Of a stretch of DNA of 64,000 bases, positions 35,643-45,392 are shown in pieces. The position numbers and the translations under genes were made by a program. Origin of the DNA: Microbacterium sp. SS28 (GTDB taxonomy: Bacteria > Actinomycetota > Actinomycetes > Actinomycetales > Microbacteriaceae); assembly GCF_022761035.1 (NCBI RefSeq), contig NZ_JAKWJP010000006.1, positions 1-64,000 on the forward strand. Reading direction: 5' to 3'. The notes below the pieces were generated by a model. The model saw only the letters and a list, made by a program, of their open reading frames with translations, was not told the DNA's origin and did not search any database. The stretch's first letter is position 1, and each line of letters starts with the position of its first letter.

Positions 35643-37968
35643 CCGCGATCCCCTCGCGCACGAGACGCGTGGCCTCGACGAGGTTGCGGAGCGAGGCCAC
35701 CGTCTCGGGGTAGGCACGGGTCTTGAGCCCGCAGTCCGGGTTGACCCACACCTGACGCAACGGCAGCTCCGAGGCGGCACGGCGCAGGAGGTCGGCGACC
35801 TCGTTCACGGACGGCACGCGCGGCGAGTGGATGTCGTAGACGCCGGGGCCGATGCCGTGCGCGAAGCCCGACGCGGCGATGTCGGAGATGACCTCGCCGC
35901 GACTGCGCGCAGCTTCGATGGAGGTGACGTCGGCGTCGAGCGCCGCGATGGCGTCGATGACCGTGTCGAACTCCGAGTAGCAGAGGTGCGTGTGCACCTG
36001 CGTCGCCGCCGCGGCGCGCGCCGTCGCGAGACGGAACGAGCCGACCGACCACTCGAGGTACGCGGGCTGAGCCGCCGACTTGAGCGGCAGCAGCTCCCGC
36101 AGCGCCGGCTCGTCGACCTGGACGATGCCGATCCCGGCAGCCTCGAGGTCGGCGATCTCTTCGCGCAGCGCGAGGGCGACCTGCTCCGCCGTCTCGCCGA
36201 GCGGCTGGTCGTCGCGGACGAACGACCACGCGAGGATCGTGACGGGGCCCGTCAGCATGCCCTTGACGGGCCGCTGGGTGAGCGACTGCGCGAACTGCGC
36301 CCACGACACAGTGATGGGCGCGGGTCGCGAGACGTCTCCCCAGAGGATCGACGGTCGCGTCGCCCGCGAGCCGTAGGACTGCACCCAGCCGTTACGGGTG
36401 ACGGCGAAGCCGCCGAGGTGCTCGGCGAAGTACTGCACCATGTCGTTGCGCTCAGGCTCGCCGTGGACGAGGACATCGAGCCCGAGTTCCTCCTGGAGCC
36501 CCACGACCGAGGTGATCTCGAGGCGCAGCAGCTCCTCGTACTCGGCCGTCGTCAGCTCGCCGCGATCGTGCTGCGCGCGGATGCGGCGGATGTCGCCGGT
36601 CTGCGGGAACGACCCGATCGTCGTGGTCGGCAGGACCGGAAGACCGAGCGCCTCCTCCTGCGCCGCGCGCCGCGTCTCGTAGTCGCCGCGCTCGAGGTCG
36701 GCGGGGGTGAGCTGAGCAGCACGTGCGCGCACCTCGCCGTCGCGCACGCCGGGCGCGCTGCGGCGGTCCGCGAGGGCGTCGGATGCTGCGTCCAGCGCGG
36801 TCTCGATCGCGGCGCGGCCCTCGGAGAGGCCGCGCGCGAGGGCCGCGACCTGCTCGACCTTCTGGTCGGCGAACGCGAGCCACGAGCTCAGCCGCGCTCC
36901 CAGGTCGGGGTCGTCGGCGACGTCGTGCGGCACGTGCTGCAGCGACGTCGAGGTGCCGACGGCGATCCGGCGCGCCGGGAGCGCCGCGAGCGCCTCGAGC
37001 CGGCTCCATGCCGCCGCGAGGTCGCCTCGCCACACATTGCGTCCGTCGACGACTCCGCCCACGAGGGTCTTGCCCTCGAGGCCCGGCACGACGGCCGGGA
37101 CGGTGCCGCGGGTGAGGTCGACCGCGATGGCCTCCACCGGCGCAGCGGCGAGGGCCGTCCAGGCCTCGTCCGACAGCTGCGCGTAGGGCGCGGCGACGAG
37201 GATCGCGGGACGATCGGCGGCCGCGCCGAGCACGGCGTAGGCGCGCTCCGCTGCCGCGGCGAGCTCGGCGGTCGACAGCGGGAGGCTCTCGCTCACGAGC
37301 GCGGGCTCGTCCAGCTGCACCCACTCGGCGCCTGCCGCCCGGAGCGAGGCGAGCAGCTCGACGTACACGGGCACCACGTCGTCGAGGCGGTCGAGCGGCC
37401 GGAAGCCGGCGGGAGCTTTATCCGTCGCCTTCGACAGCGCGAGCAGAGTGACGGGGCCCACGACGACGGGGCGCGTCACGAACCCGTCGGCCCGCGCTTC
37501 GGCGACCTGTCGCCCGAAGCGGTCGGTCGAGAGCGAGAACCGCGTCTCGGGGCCGATCTCGGGCACGAGGTAGTGGTAGTTCGTGTCGAACCACTTCGTG
37601 AGCTCGAGGGGCGCGCGCTCGCCTTCGCCGCGCGCCGCCGTGAACGTCGCGGCGAGCCCGATCGTGCCGTCCGCGTCGCGGAGGTGGGAGAACCGCTCGG
37701 GGAGCGCGCCGACGGCGAGCGCCGCGTCGAGCACCTGGTCGTAGTACGAGAACGACTCGGGGATCGACGAGTCGTCGCGTCCCAGACCGAGCGATGCGAG
37801 GCGCTCGCGGGTCGTGCGGCGGAGTCCGGCGGCGGTCGCCTCGAGCTCGGCCTCGGTCTGCGAACCCGCCCAGTGGGCCTCGACGGCGCGCTTGAGCTCG
37901 CGGCGGCGGCCGATGCGCGGGTAGCCGAGGATCGTGCCGGAGGGGAAGGCTGCGGCGTTGTCGGTCAT
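35632..37968 (-). CDS. metE: Cobalamin-independent methionine synthase
   Basis: This 778-residue enzyme moves a methyl group from methyltetrahydrofolate to homocysteine without B12. The N-terminal half starts GTILGYPRIGRRRELKRAVE; the C-terminal catalytic half has PTTTIGSFPQTGDIR, the zinc-site cysteine in HLCYSEF, and VNPDCGLKTRAYPE with the second cysteine. The ATG overlaps the metF stop by 4 nt, so MetF product is made alongside its user. Length is normal. Confidence 0.97.
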
Positions 37969-38930
37969 CGTGTGGGCTCCATTTCGGTCGTCTCGGTGAG
38001 GATCCCGGCCTCGCGGAGGACCGCGAGGACGGTGTCGTGATGGTTGAACGCGTAGAGGTGCACGCCGGGCGCGCCGCCCGCGACGACGTCGCGGGCGAGC
38101 GCGGAGGCGTGCTCGAGGCCGACGATGCGCTGCGCCTCGGGCGTGGCTGCGGCGTCGAGGGCCGCCGCGAGGTCTGTCGGAAGCTGCTCCCCCGTGAGCT
38201 CGAGCACCCGTCGCAGGCGCACGGGCGAGACGATCGGCATGATGCCGGGCAGGATCGGGATGCCGACTCCCGCCGCCCGCGCGCGCTCGACGAACCCCAG
38301 GTAGTCGTCGGCGTGGAAGAAGAGCTGCGTGATCGCGAAGGTCGCGCCGGCCGCCTGCTTCGCGAGGAGCGCGTCGATGTCCTCCGTGGCGTGGCGCGAG
38401 CGGGGGTGGCCGTTGGGGAACGCCGCGACGGCGATCTCGACCTTGCGGCGGCGGTCGACGCGCGCGGCGCCCGGGACGCCGGGGATCGAGTACTCCGTGT
38501 ACGGCGCGCGCTCGATCTGGGCGCGCTGGATGAGCTGGACGAGCTGCGCGGCGCTCTCGAGATCGCCGAGGAAGTGGTCGTCCTCCGAGACGCCCTCGGG
38601 GGGATCGCCCCGCAGCGCGAGGAAGCTCGTGATGCCGGCATCCAGGAATTCGCGGATGAGCCGTGTCGCGCCCTCGTAGGTCGTCCCGACGCACGTGAGG
38701 TGCGCGAGGGCCTCGACGTCCGTCGTCTCCCGGATGTGCCGCACGAGCTCGAGCGAGCGCCCGCCCGTCGAACCGCCCGCCCCGTACGTGACGGAGATGA
38801 AGCGCGGACCCGCCGCGGCGAGGTGCCGGATCGTCTCGTGCAGGTTCGCCGTCCCCGCGTCGGTGCGCGGCGGGTACAGCTCGAACGAGAAGGGGACGGC
38901 GTCGAGGATGCTCGGAGGCATGGCGCGCAT
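37965..38930 (-). CDS. metF: Methylenetetrahydrofolate reductase
   Basis: This 321-residue flavoprotein makes 5-methyl-THF for MetE. It shows FSFELYPPRTDAG, SVTYGAGGST, LALRGDPP and TQLFFHADDYLGF. The start is uncertain: ATG at 38928-38930 or three codons later at 38919-38921; neither has a clear ribosome site. The 237-bp upstream region contains overlapping hairpins and is shared with the divergent S9 peptidase. Confidence 0.95.
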   Translation of the reverse strand: MRAMPPSILDAVPFSFELYPPRTDAGTANLHETIRHLAAAGPRFISVTYGAGGSTGGRSLELVRHIRETTDVEALAHLTCVGTTYEGATRLIREFLDAGITSFLALRGDPPEGVSEDDHFLGDLESAAQLVQLIQRAQIERAPYTEYSIPGVPGAARVDRRRKVEIAVAAFPNGHPRSRHATEDIDALLAKQAAGATFAITQLFFHADDYLGFVERARAAGVGIPILPGIMPIVSPVRLRRVLELTGEQLPTDLAAALDAAATPEAQRIVGLEHASALARDVVAGGAPGVHLYAFNHHDTVLAVLREAGILTETTEMEPTR

Positions 38931-39030
38931 TTCGCTAGAGGGACGAGAGGCCGGTCGGCCGCGGACGGTGCTCCTCGCGGGGAGGGCACTGTGTCATCGC
39001 GGGCGGGTGCCGGGCTCGGCTGTCGCTCCA

Positions 39031-39073
39031 CGCCCGGGGTGACCGGGCGTCTTCCTCCACGGTAGAGGACGCC
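39031..39073 (-). promoter_or_regulatory. Overlapping alternative hairpins upstream of metF-metE
   Basis: Two stems share bases. One is GGCGTC-TTC-CTC...GAG-GACGCC (39046-39073), the other CGCCCGG-GGTGA-CCGGGCG (39031-39049). They cannot form together because 39046-39049 is used by both. They lie about 100-140 nt before the metF start on the minus strand. I could not match them to SAM, SAH or cobalamin riboswitch cores. Confidence 0.35.
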
Positions 39074-39155
39074 GCCTCGGTGGTCGACGCAATGTGACGA
39101 TGTGTTTCGCCGCGGCTCGCATGGGGCGGATGTCGAGGCGGCGGCGTCGCGGGCG

Positions 39156-39161
39156 TAGCGT
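39156..39161 (+). promoter_or_regulatory. -10 box of leaderless S9 peptidase gene
   Basis: TAGCGT lies 6 nt before the ATG at 39168, the spacing expected if transcription starts at the start codon. No ribosome site is otherwise present. Confidence 0.5.
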
Positions 39162-39167
39162 GGGGGC

Positions 39168-41078
39168 ATGGACCATGCCATTCCCTACGGGTCCTGGCCG
39201 TCGCCCGTGACCGCCGCCGCCGTGTCCTCCGCCTCGCCGCGCATCGAGGGCGCCCGCTTCGTCGGCGACGAGATCTGGTGGGGCGAGGGCGTGCCGACAG
39301 AGGGTGGACGCACGACGGTGCGGCGCCGACGTCCTGACGGCGTCGTCGAGGACCTCCTGCCGGCGCCGTGGAACGTCCGCTCCCGCGTGCACGAGTACGG
39401 CGGCGGGTCGTGGACGACGTCGGACGACGGGACGCTCTACTTCGTGGAGAAGACCGACCAGCGCATATGGGCCCTCGCGCCCGGCGGCGTGCCCATACCG
39501 CGCACGCCAGAGAGCGACGGGACGCGGTTCGGCGGCCTCTCCTGGCAGGAGGGGCGGCTGCTCGCGATCCGTGAGATCCACGGCGCGACGCTCGTGCCAC
39601 GGCGCGACATCGTCTCGATCGCGACGACGGGCGCGTGGAGCGTCGTCGACCTGATCGCGGGCAGCGACTTCGTCGCGCAGCCGGCTCTCTCCCCCGGCGG
39701 GCACCACCTCGCGTGGGTCGCGTGGAACCACCCCGACATGCCGTGGGATCGCACGCAGCTGCGCGTGGGCCGCATCGAGGGCGGCGTCGTCGCGGAGTGG
39801 ACGACCGTCACGAGCGGTGAGACCGCTGCGCTGCAGCCCGTCTGGCTCGACGCCGACGACCTGCTCTACGCCGACGACCCCACGGGTCGCTGGAACATCT
39901 GGCGCCTCCGCCTCGACGCGGGCCTCGACCACGAGGACCTCGCGCCCGCCGACGCAGACACGGGCGGCCCGCTGTGGGTGCTCGGCGCCCGCTGGTTCGC
40001 CCGGCTCGGCGACGGCCGGCTCGTCGCGGTCCGGACGAACGGCGCAGACGACGTCGTCGTGATCGACCCGACGTCCGGTGAGGCGCGGTCCCTGGGTCTC
40101 GAGGCGACGGCAGAGGTCGTCATCGAGCACGTCTCGGGACAGCGTGTGCTCGTCTCGGGCTCGGGTGCGGCATCCACTCCCGGAATCCACCTCGTCGACA
40201 CGGAGACGGGCACGGCGGAGCGGGTCGTCGGCGGCGGAGCCGATGGGGACGCCGAATGGATGCCGCGTCCTCGCGCCGTCACGTTCGAGGGTCCGCACGG
40301 ACCTGTGCACGCGTTCGACCATCCGCCGACCAATCCGGGCGCCCACGCTCCCGAGGGTGAGCTGCCGCCCTACGTCGTGCTCGTGCACGGCGGGCCGACG
40401 GGACACGTCGCGGGTGCGGCATCCGCCAAGATCGCGTACTTCACGAGCCGTGGCATCGGCGTGCTCGACGTCAACTACGGCGGCTCGAGCGGCTACGGCC
40501 GGTCGTATCGCGAGCGCCTGCGCGGGCAGTGGGGCGTCGTCGACGTCGACGACGTCGTCGCCGCAGCGCGCGGACTCGCGGCCGAGGGACGGGCGGATGC
40601 CGCGCGCCTCGCGATCGAAGGAGGCTCGGCAGGCGGCTGGACGGTGCTGTCGGCACTCGTCGCGACCGACGTCTTCGCGGCAGGGATCTCACGGTACGGG
40701 GTCGGCGACGCGCGGGCCCTCGCAGCCGAGACGCACGACTTCGAGGCGCACTACCTCGACGGCCTCATCGGGCCGCTCCCCCGCGACGAGCACGTGTACC
40801 TCGAGCGGTCCCCGCTCACGCGGGCCGACCGGTTCCGCGTGCCGCTCCTGCTGCTGCAGGGCTCGGACGACGAGGTCGTCCCGCCCGCGCAGTCCGAGGC
40901 CATCCGCGACGCCCTCGCGGCGCGCGGCGTGCCGCACGCCTACGTGCTGTACGAGGGCGAGGGGCACGGCTTCCGGCGCGCCGAGACGATCATCGACGTG
41001 CTCGAGAAGGAGTACGCCTTCCTCGGCGCCGTCTTCGGGTTCGAGACGCCCGGCGTTCCGCCCATCGCGCTCGACTGA
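39168..41078 (+). CDS. S9 family prolyl-oligopeptidase-like peptidase
   Basis: This 636-residue protein has an N-terminal beta-propeller (about 1-375) and a C-terminal alpha/beta-hydrolase domain. The nucleophile is the serine in EGGSAGGWTVL, the acid is in QGSDDEVVPP and the histidine in GEGHGFRR. The motif NYGGSSGYGRSYRERLRGQW is typical of acyl-aminoacyl-peptidase-like S9C members. No signal peptide is visible, so it is probably cytosolic and trims short peptides. It is monocistronic and appears leaderless. Confidence 0.93.
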   Translation: MDHAIPYGSWPSPVTAAAVSSASPRIEGARFVGDEIWWGEGVPTEGGRTTVRRRRPDGVVEDLLPAPWNVRSRVHEYGGGSWTTSDDGTLYFVEKTDQRIWALAPGGVPIPRTPESDGTRFGGLSWQEGRLLAIREIHGATLVPRRDIVSIATTGAWSVVDLIAGSDFVAQPALSPGGHHLAWVAWNHPDMPWDRTQLRVGRIEGGVVAEWTTVTSGETAALQPVWLDADDLLYADDPTGRWNIWRLRLDAGLDHEDLAPADADTGGPLWVLGARWFARLGDGRLVAVRTNGADDVVVIDPTSGEARSLGLEATAEVVIEHVSGQRVLVSGSGAASTPGIHLVDTETGTAERVVGGGADGDAEWMPRPRAVTFEGPHGPVHAFDHPPTNPGAHAPEGELPPYVVLVHGGPTGHVAGAASAKIAYFTSRGIGVLDVNYGGSSGYGRSYRERLRGQWGVVDVDDVVAAARGLAAEGRADAARLAIEGGSAGGWTVLSALVATDVFAAGISRYGVGDARALAAETHDFEAHYLDGLIGPLPRDEHVYLERSPLTRADRFRVPLLLLQGSDDEVVPPAQSEAIRDALAARGVPHAYVLYEGEGHGFRRAETIIDVLEKEYAFLGAVFGFETPGVPPIALD

Positions 41079-41101
41079 AGCGCCCGCCCGGCGCTCCGGC
41101 G

Positions 41102-42631
41102 TCAGTGCGCGCCGCGCACGACGAACGGCGCGAACTCGGCCGCGAGCCGCTCCGAGACGTAGGCGTGCAGCGCCGTGCCCTCGACCTCGTGCGACTGCGA
41201 GACGATGTGCCCCGAGTCGTGGGCGGCCGAGATGAGGTCGCCGCGGCCGTAGGGCACGAGCGCGCGCACCTCGACGGCGGGAAGCGGCAGCGCCGCCTCG
41301 ACGGCGGCCCGCAGCTCCTCGATGCCCTCGCCCGTGCGGGACGAGACGAACAGCGCATCCGGCTCGAGGCCACGCAGCACGAGCCGCTCGTCCTCACCGA
41401 CGAGGTCGGCCTTGTTGAAGACGACGATCTCGAGAGTGTCGCGGGCCCCGACATCGCCGATGACGTCGCGCACGGTCCGCAGCTGGGCGACGGGGTCGGG
41501 GTGCGAGCCGTCGACGACGTGCAGGATGACGTCGGCGTCGCCGACCTCCTCGAGCGTCGAGCGGAATGCCTCCACGAGCTGGTGCGGCAGGTTGCGCACG
41601 AACCCGACGGTATCGGTGAGCGTGTAGACGCGGCCGTCCGCGGTCTCCGAGCGTCGCACCGACGTGTCGAGCGTCGCGAAGAGGGCGTTCTCGACGAGGA
41701 CCCCCGCGCGCGTGAGGCGGTTGAGCAGACTCGACTTGCCGGCGTTCGTGTAGCCCGTGATGGCGACCGCCGGGATCGTGTTGCGCTTGCGCTCGGCGCG
41801 CTTGGCGTCGCGCGCGGGTGCGAAGTCGCGGATCTGGCGGCGCAGCTGCGCCATCTTGGTGCGGATGCGACGGCGGTCGAGCTCGATCTTGGTCTCACCG
41901 GGACCGCGCGAGCCCATGCCCGCGCCGCCCGCACCGACCTGGCCACCGGCCTGGCGGCTCATCGAGTCACCCCAGCCGCGCAGGCGCGGAAGGAGGTACT
42001 CGAGCTGCGCGAGCTCGACCTGCGCCTTGCCTTCGCGGCTCTTGGCGTGCTGGCTGAAGATGTCGAGGATGACGGTCGTCCGGTCGATGACCTTGACCTT
42101 GACGACGTCCTCGAGTGCGCGGCGCTGGCTCGGGGCGAGCTCCGTGTCGGCGATGACGGTGTCGGCGCCGACCGAAGCGACGATGTCGCGGAGCTCCTGC
42201 GCCTTGCCGCGGCCGACGTAGGTCGCGGGGTCCGGGTGCGGGCGGCGCTGCAGCACGCCGTCGAGCACGACGGCGCCCGCGGTCTCGGCGAGGGCCGACA
42301 GCTCCCGCAGCGAGTTCTCGGCGTCCTCGGTCTCGCCCTGCGCGTGCACGCCCACGAGCACGACGTTCTCGAGCCGCAGCTGCCGGTATTCGACCTCGGT
42401 GACGTCCTCGAGCTCGGTGGACAGGCCGGGCACGCGACGCAGGGCGGCGCGCTCTTCGCGGTCCCACTGGTCGCCGTCGGTGTCGGCGCGCGAGATCGTC
42501 GACTCGTCCTGCAGCGCCTGAGCCGCGCCGAAGACCCGCACTCCCGAGTGCGCGTCCGCGCGCGACAGGACGCGATCCACCGGATCGACCGGCGTCTCGT
42601 CCGTGCTCGGAGGTGTCGTGGTGTCTGTCAT
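41102..42631 (-). CDS. hflX: Ribosome-associated GTPase HflX
   Basis: This 509-residue GTPase splits stalled ribosomes under stress. It has the HflX N-domain (TYVGRGKAQELRDI, GRRAxxDRTxxILDIF-like VIDRTTVILDIFSQHA), the glycine-rich QVGAGGAGMGSRGPGETKIE linker region, and the G domain: G1 GYTNAGKSS, G3 DTVGF, G4 NKAD. A long acidic N-terminus precedes it. The ATG at 42629-42631 has AAGGAAG upstream. It converges with the S9 peptidase. Confidence 0.95.
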   Translation of the reverse strand: MTDTTTPPSTDETPVDPVDRVLSRADAHSGVRVFGAAQALQDESTISRADTDGDQWDREERAALRRVPGLSTELEDVTEVEYRQLRLENVVLVGVHAQGETEDAENSLRELSALAETAGAVVLDGVLQRRPHPDPATYVGRGKAQELRDIVASVGADTVIADTELAPSQRRALEDVVKVKVIDRTTVILDIFSQHAKSREGKAQVELAQLEYLLPRLRGWGDSMSRQAGGQVGAGGAGMGSRGPGETKIELDRRRIRTKMAQLRRQIRDFAPARDAKRAERKRNTIPAVAITGYTNAGKSSLLNRLTRAGVLVENALFATLDTSVRRSETADGRVYTLTDTVGFVRNLPHQLVEAFRSTLEEVGDADVILHVVDGSHPDPVAQLRTVRDVIGDVGARDTLEIVVFNKADLVGEDERLVLRGLEPDALFVSSRTGEGIEELRAAVEAALPLPAVEVRALVPYGRGDLISAAHDSGHIVSQSHEVEGTALHAYVSERLAAEFAPFVVRGAH

Positions 42632-42720
42632 GTCTTCCTTCCGGGATGCCTCGTGCCCGGTTCCCGCGTCGAACGGGTTGCCAGGCCCCCGAGGCATCCG
42701 TAAACAATACGCTTTCTGGA

Positions 42721-42914
42721 CGCGGGGAGGTCCGCGCGTGGACTCGCAGACGCTCGTCGGCGGCTTCGCCGCACCCTGTTCATTCTGATCGCGGGGAGAT
42801 CCCCGCGAGGACTCGCTGACGCTCGTCGGCGGCTTCGCCGCACCCTGTTCATTTTGATCGCGGGGAGATCCCCGCGAGGACTCGCTGACGCTCGTCGGCG
42901 GCTTCGCCGCACCC
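42721..42914. repeat. 69-bp tandem repeat (2.8 copies)
   Basis: Copies begin at 42721, 42790 and 42859, exactly 69 bp apart; the first has several changes and the third is cut after about 56 bp. Each full unit has two hairpins: CGCGGGGA-GA-TCCCCGCG and GCGGC-TTC-GCCGC. As 69 is a multiple of three, a minus-strand frame stays open as a 23-residue repeat, but nothing else supports it as a gene. It fills most of the 329-bp gap between hflX and the methyltransferase. Confidence 0.85.
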
Positions 42915-42946
42915 CCTTACCCTCCCCTGCTGGTGAGGTCCTCCGC

Positions 42947-42952
42947 TAGGCT
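42947..42952 (+). promoter_or_regulatory. -10 box of methyltransferase gene
   Basis: TAGGCT lies 8 nt before the ATG at 42961, and no ribosome site is present. This fits a leaderless or near-leaderless transcript starting just past the tandem repeat. Confidence 0.55.
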
Positions 42953-42960
42953 TCTCAGCC

Positions 42961-43602
42961 ATGGATGGGGACCACTACTTCAGCGCGTCGCCAGTCAGCG
43001 CTGAGAACCTCCGGCGTGTGCGGGTGCGCCTTGCGGGGCGCGATCTCGAGGTCCTGACGGCGGGCGGCGTGTTCAGCCCGGATCACGTGGACTCGGGCAC
43101 GAGCGTGCTGCTCGCGAACACCCCGCCGCCACCGCCGGGCGGTCACCTGCTCGATCTCGGCTGCGGCTGGGGGCCGGTCGCACTGAGCCTCGCGCTCGAG
43201 GCACCGCACGCGACGATCTGGGCGGTCGACGTCAACGAGCGCGCGCTCGATCTCACGCGTCGCAATGCCGCTGCCCTCGGCCTCGTGAATGTCAACGCCG
43301 TCCTGCCCGACGGTGTTCCCGACGACGTCTCGTTCCGCACGATCCGCTCCAATCCCCCGATCCGCGTCGGCAAGAACGAGCTGCACGGCCTGCTCGAGCG
43401 CTGGATCCCCCGGCTCGACGAGCGCTCCGACGCCTGGCTCGTCGTGCAGCGCAACCTCGGATCCGACTCGCTGCAGCGCTGGCTCGGCGCGACGTTCGAC
43501 CACGGATACAGCGTGCACCGCGCCGCGACGGGTCGCGGGTTCCGCGTCATCAAGGTGCGCCGTCACGGCACGCCGGAGACCGGATCGATCCCGCTTCCAT
43601 AA
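42961..43602 (+). CDS. RsmC-like class I SAM methyltransferase
   Basis: This 213-residue protein has the MTS-domain layout of small rRNA guanine methyltransferases: SPDHVDSGTSVLLAN, the SAM loop LLDLGCGWGPVAL, the acidic VDVNERALDL, and the catalytic-type SNPPIRVG. It probably methylates a base in rRNA, but the site is not known; it lacks the N-terminal half of E. coli RsmC. It is monocistronic and converges with dapF. Confidence 0.88.
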   Translation: MDGDHYFSASPVSAENLRRVRVRLAGRDLEVLTAGGVFSPDHVDSGTSVLLANTPPPPPGGHLLDLGCGWGPVALSLALEAPHATIWAVDVNERALDLTRRNAAALGLVNVNAVLPDGVPDDVSFRTIRSNPPIRVGKNELHGLLERWIPRLDERSDAWLVVQRNLGSDSLQRWLGATFDHGYSVHRAATGRGFRVIKVRRHGTPETGSIPLP

Positions 43603-43642
43603 CCGCTGGGTCGCGTGGCGGACGGATGCCGCGCTTGAGGCG

Positions 43643-44503
43643 TCAGGCCAGCGCCACGTCGCCCGAGAACACGAGCGTCGCCGGGCCTGACAGCAGGACC
43701 CGGCCTTCGCGCATCCGCACACCCAGGCGGCCGCCCGGCACGTCGACTGTCCAGTCGTCCGGTGCGCCTCGCCCCGCCCAGTGGCGCACCGCGAGCGCCG
43801 CGGCCGCGACTCCCGTGCCGCAGCTGAGCGTCTCGCCCACGCCGCGCTCGAAGACGCGCATGCGGATCGACCCCACGCCGCCCTGCACGAGCGGATCGGC
43901 CGGCACGACGAACTCGACGTTCGCGCCGTGCGGCGGGACGGGCTCGAGGACGGGCTGCACCGTGAGGTCGAGCCCCTCGAGCTCCGCCGGAGTGAACAGG
44001 GCGACGACGACGTGCGGATTGCCGACGTCGATGCCGACTCCGGGGCGCGCGACCCCGAGTCCACGGGCCCGCACGAGCACTTCGGTCTCGTCGACCCGGA
44101 ACACCCCGAGATCGACTTCGAGGCCGAGGTCGCTGCGCGTGAGGGTCTTGACGCCCGCGCGCGTGCCGATCGCGAGGGGACCCGCGTCGAGCGACGCCAG
44201 GCCCGTCTCGTCGAGATACCGCGCGAAGACGCGGATGCCGTTGCCGCACATCTCGGCCTTCGAGCCGTCGGCGTTGCGATAGTCCATGAACCACTCGGCA
44301 CCGGATGCCGCGGCATCCGCTCCCTCGTCGATCGCCGTCGACCGCACGACCCGGAGGATCCCGTCGCCGCCGATCCCGAATCGACGGTCGCACAGCGCAG
44401 CGACCTGATCGTCGGTGAGCGCGAGCGCCCCCTCCGCGTCGGGGAGGATGACGAAGTCGTTGCCCGTGCCGTGTCCCTTGGTGAAGGCGAGGGTCTGCGG
44501 CAT
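43643..44503 (-). CDS. dapF: Diaminopimelate epimerase
   Basis: This 286-residue enzyme interconverts LL- and meso-diaminopimelate for lysine and peptidoglycan. The two catalytic cysteines are in AEMCGNGIRVFA and TLSCGTGVAAA. The start MPQTLAFTKGHGTGNDFV is typical. It ends the miaB-miaA-GNAT-NTF2-dapF run, a conserved miaB-miaA-dapF order with two extra genes. Confidence 0.97.
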   Translation of the reverse strand: MPQTLAFTKGHGTGNDFVILPDAEGALALTDDQVAALCDRRFGIGGDGILRVVRSTAIDEGADAAASGAEWFMDYRNADGSKAEMCGNGIRVFARYLDETGLASLDAGPLAIGTRAGVKTLTRSDLGLEVDLGVFRVDETEVLVRARGLGVARPGVGIDVGNPHVVVALFTPAELEGLDLTVQPVLEPVPPHGANVEFVVPADPLVQGGVGSIRMRVFERGVGETLSCGTGVAAAALAVRHWAGRGAPDDWTVDVPGGRLGVRMREGRVLLSGPATLVFSGDVALA

Positions 44504-44538
44504 CCCTCGATTCTACGGACCGTGGGCCGTTGGCGGAC

Positions 44539-44919
44539 TCAGAAGGCGAACGGCTCGTAGCAGTCGAACGTCTCGTGCGCGGCGACCCGTCCGTCGCGCA
44601 CCGTGACGAACCCCGCCATGTGGGCGACGATCTCGGTCTGTCCGACCACACCCCGCCAGGTCGAGCGGACAGCCGCACGATCGCCGACCACGAGCACCTC
44701 GTGGATCTCGATGGACTGGGCGGCGAGCCGCCCCTTGCCCGCCTCGAAACCCGCGACCGTCTCCTCGAGGGTGCGCACGTGCCCGCTCGGCGAGATCGGG
44801 TTCGGGCGCTCCGTGAAGACGGCGTCGGGCTGGACGATCGCGCGCAGGTCGTCGGCGCTCGATCCCAGGTCGGCGACGATCCCGAAGTATCGCCGGACGA
44901 TGTCCTCCGTGGTCGACAT
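44539..44919 (-). CDS. SnoaL-like/NTF2-fold protein
   Basis: This 126-residue single-domain protein has the cone-shaped NTF2/SnoaL pattern: an N-terminal helix pair (VRRYFGIVADLG), ending in strands around DRAAVRSTWRGVV and VTVRDGRVAAHETFD. Such folds serve as small isomerases, hydrolases or binding proteins; no function can be assigned. It lies between the GNAT gene (about 41 bp upstream) and dapF. Confidence 0.8.
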   Translation of the reverse strand: MSTTEDIVRRYFGIVADLGSSADDLRAIVQPDAVFTERPNPISPSGHVRTLEETVAGFEAGKGRLAAQSIEIHEVLVVGDRAAVRSTWRGVVGQTEIVAHMAGFVTVRDGRVAAHETFDCYEPFAF

Positions 44920-44960
44920 GCGTCCGAGCGTATAGCCGCCCCCGGCTCAGCGGCAGGGGA

Positions 44961-45392
44961 TCACGCGGGGCCGTCTGCGATGAGCCGACGCCCCGTCGCC
45001 CACGTCTCGAACGGCTCGTACCCGAGCGCGTCGTAGAAGCCGCGCGCCGCCTCGTTGTCGGGACGGACCATGAGCTGCACCTTGGGGCAGCCCATCGCGA
45101 GCAGGCGTGCCTCGGCGTCGGCGACGAGCGTCCGCGCGATGCCCTCGCCGCGCCGGTCCGCGGCCGTCGCGAGGTAGTACAGCCAGCCGCGATGTCCGTC
45201 GTAGCCCGCCATGACGGTGCCGACGACGTCGTCGCCGTCCGCCGCGACGAGGAACAGCTCGGGCTGCACCGCGAGCTTGCGCTCGATGTCGAGGTGCGGG
45301 TCGTTCCACGGGCGCGTGAGCCCCGCCGCGTGCCACAGCGCGACGACGGCCTCCGTCTCGGCGACCCGGAACGGACGGACGGCGATCGTCAT
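44961..45392 (-). CDS. GNAT family N-acetyltransferase
   Basis: This 143-residue GNAT has the acetyl-CoA loop in DRRGEGIARTLVADAE and a C-terminal NEAARGFYDALGYEP. The pattern resembles YpeA-like acetyltransferases; the substrate is unknown. The ATG at 45390-45392 overlaps the miaA stop by 4 nt, so it is co-translated with the tRNA-modification genes. Confidence 0.9.
   Translation of the reverse strand: MTIAVRPFRVAETEAVVALWHAAGLTRPWNDPHLDIERKLAVQPELFLVAADGDDVVGTVMAGYDGHRGWLYYLATAADRRGEGIARTLVADAEARLLAMGCPKVQLMVRPDNEAARGFYDALGYEPFETWATGRRLIADGPA

Noticed and set aside
38931..39167. SAM, SAH or cobalamin riboswitch upstream of metF
   Set aside because: Core consensus sequences were not found by eye; only unnamed alternative hairpins are supported.
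42628..42912. Minus-strand 94-codon frame with 23-residue repeats
   Set aside because: It arises because the 69-bp repeat is a multiple of three; composition is Arg/Ser/Pro-rich and it overlaps the hflX promoter and start.
42721..42914. CRISPR array
   Set aside because: Units are contiguous 69-bp repeats without unique spacers, and no cas genes are in the window.
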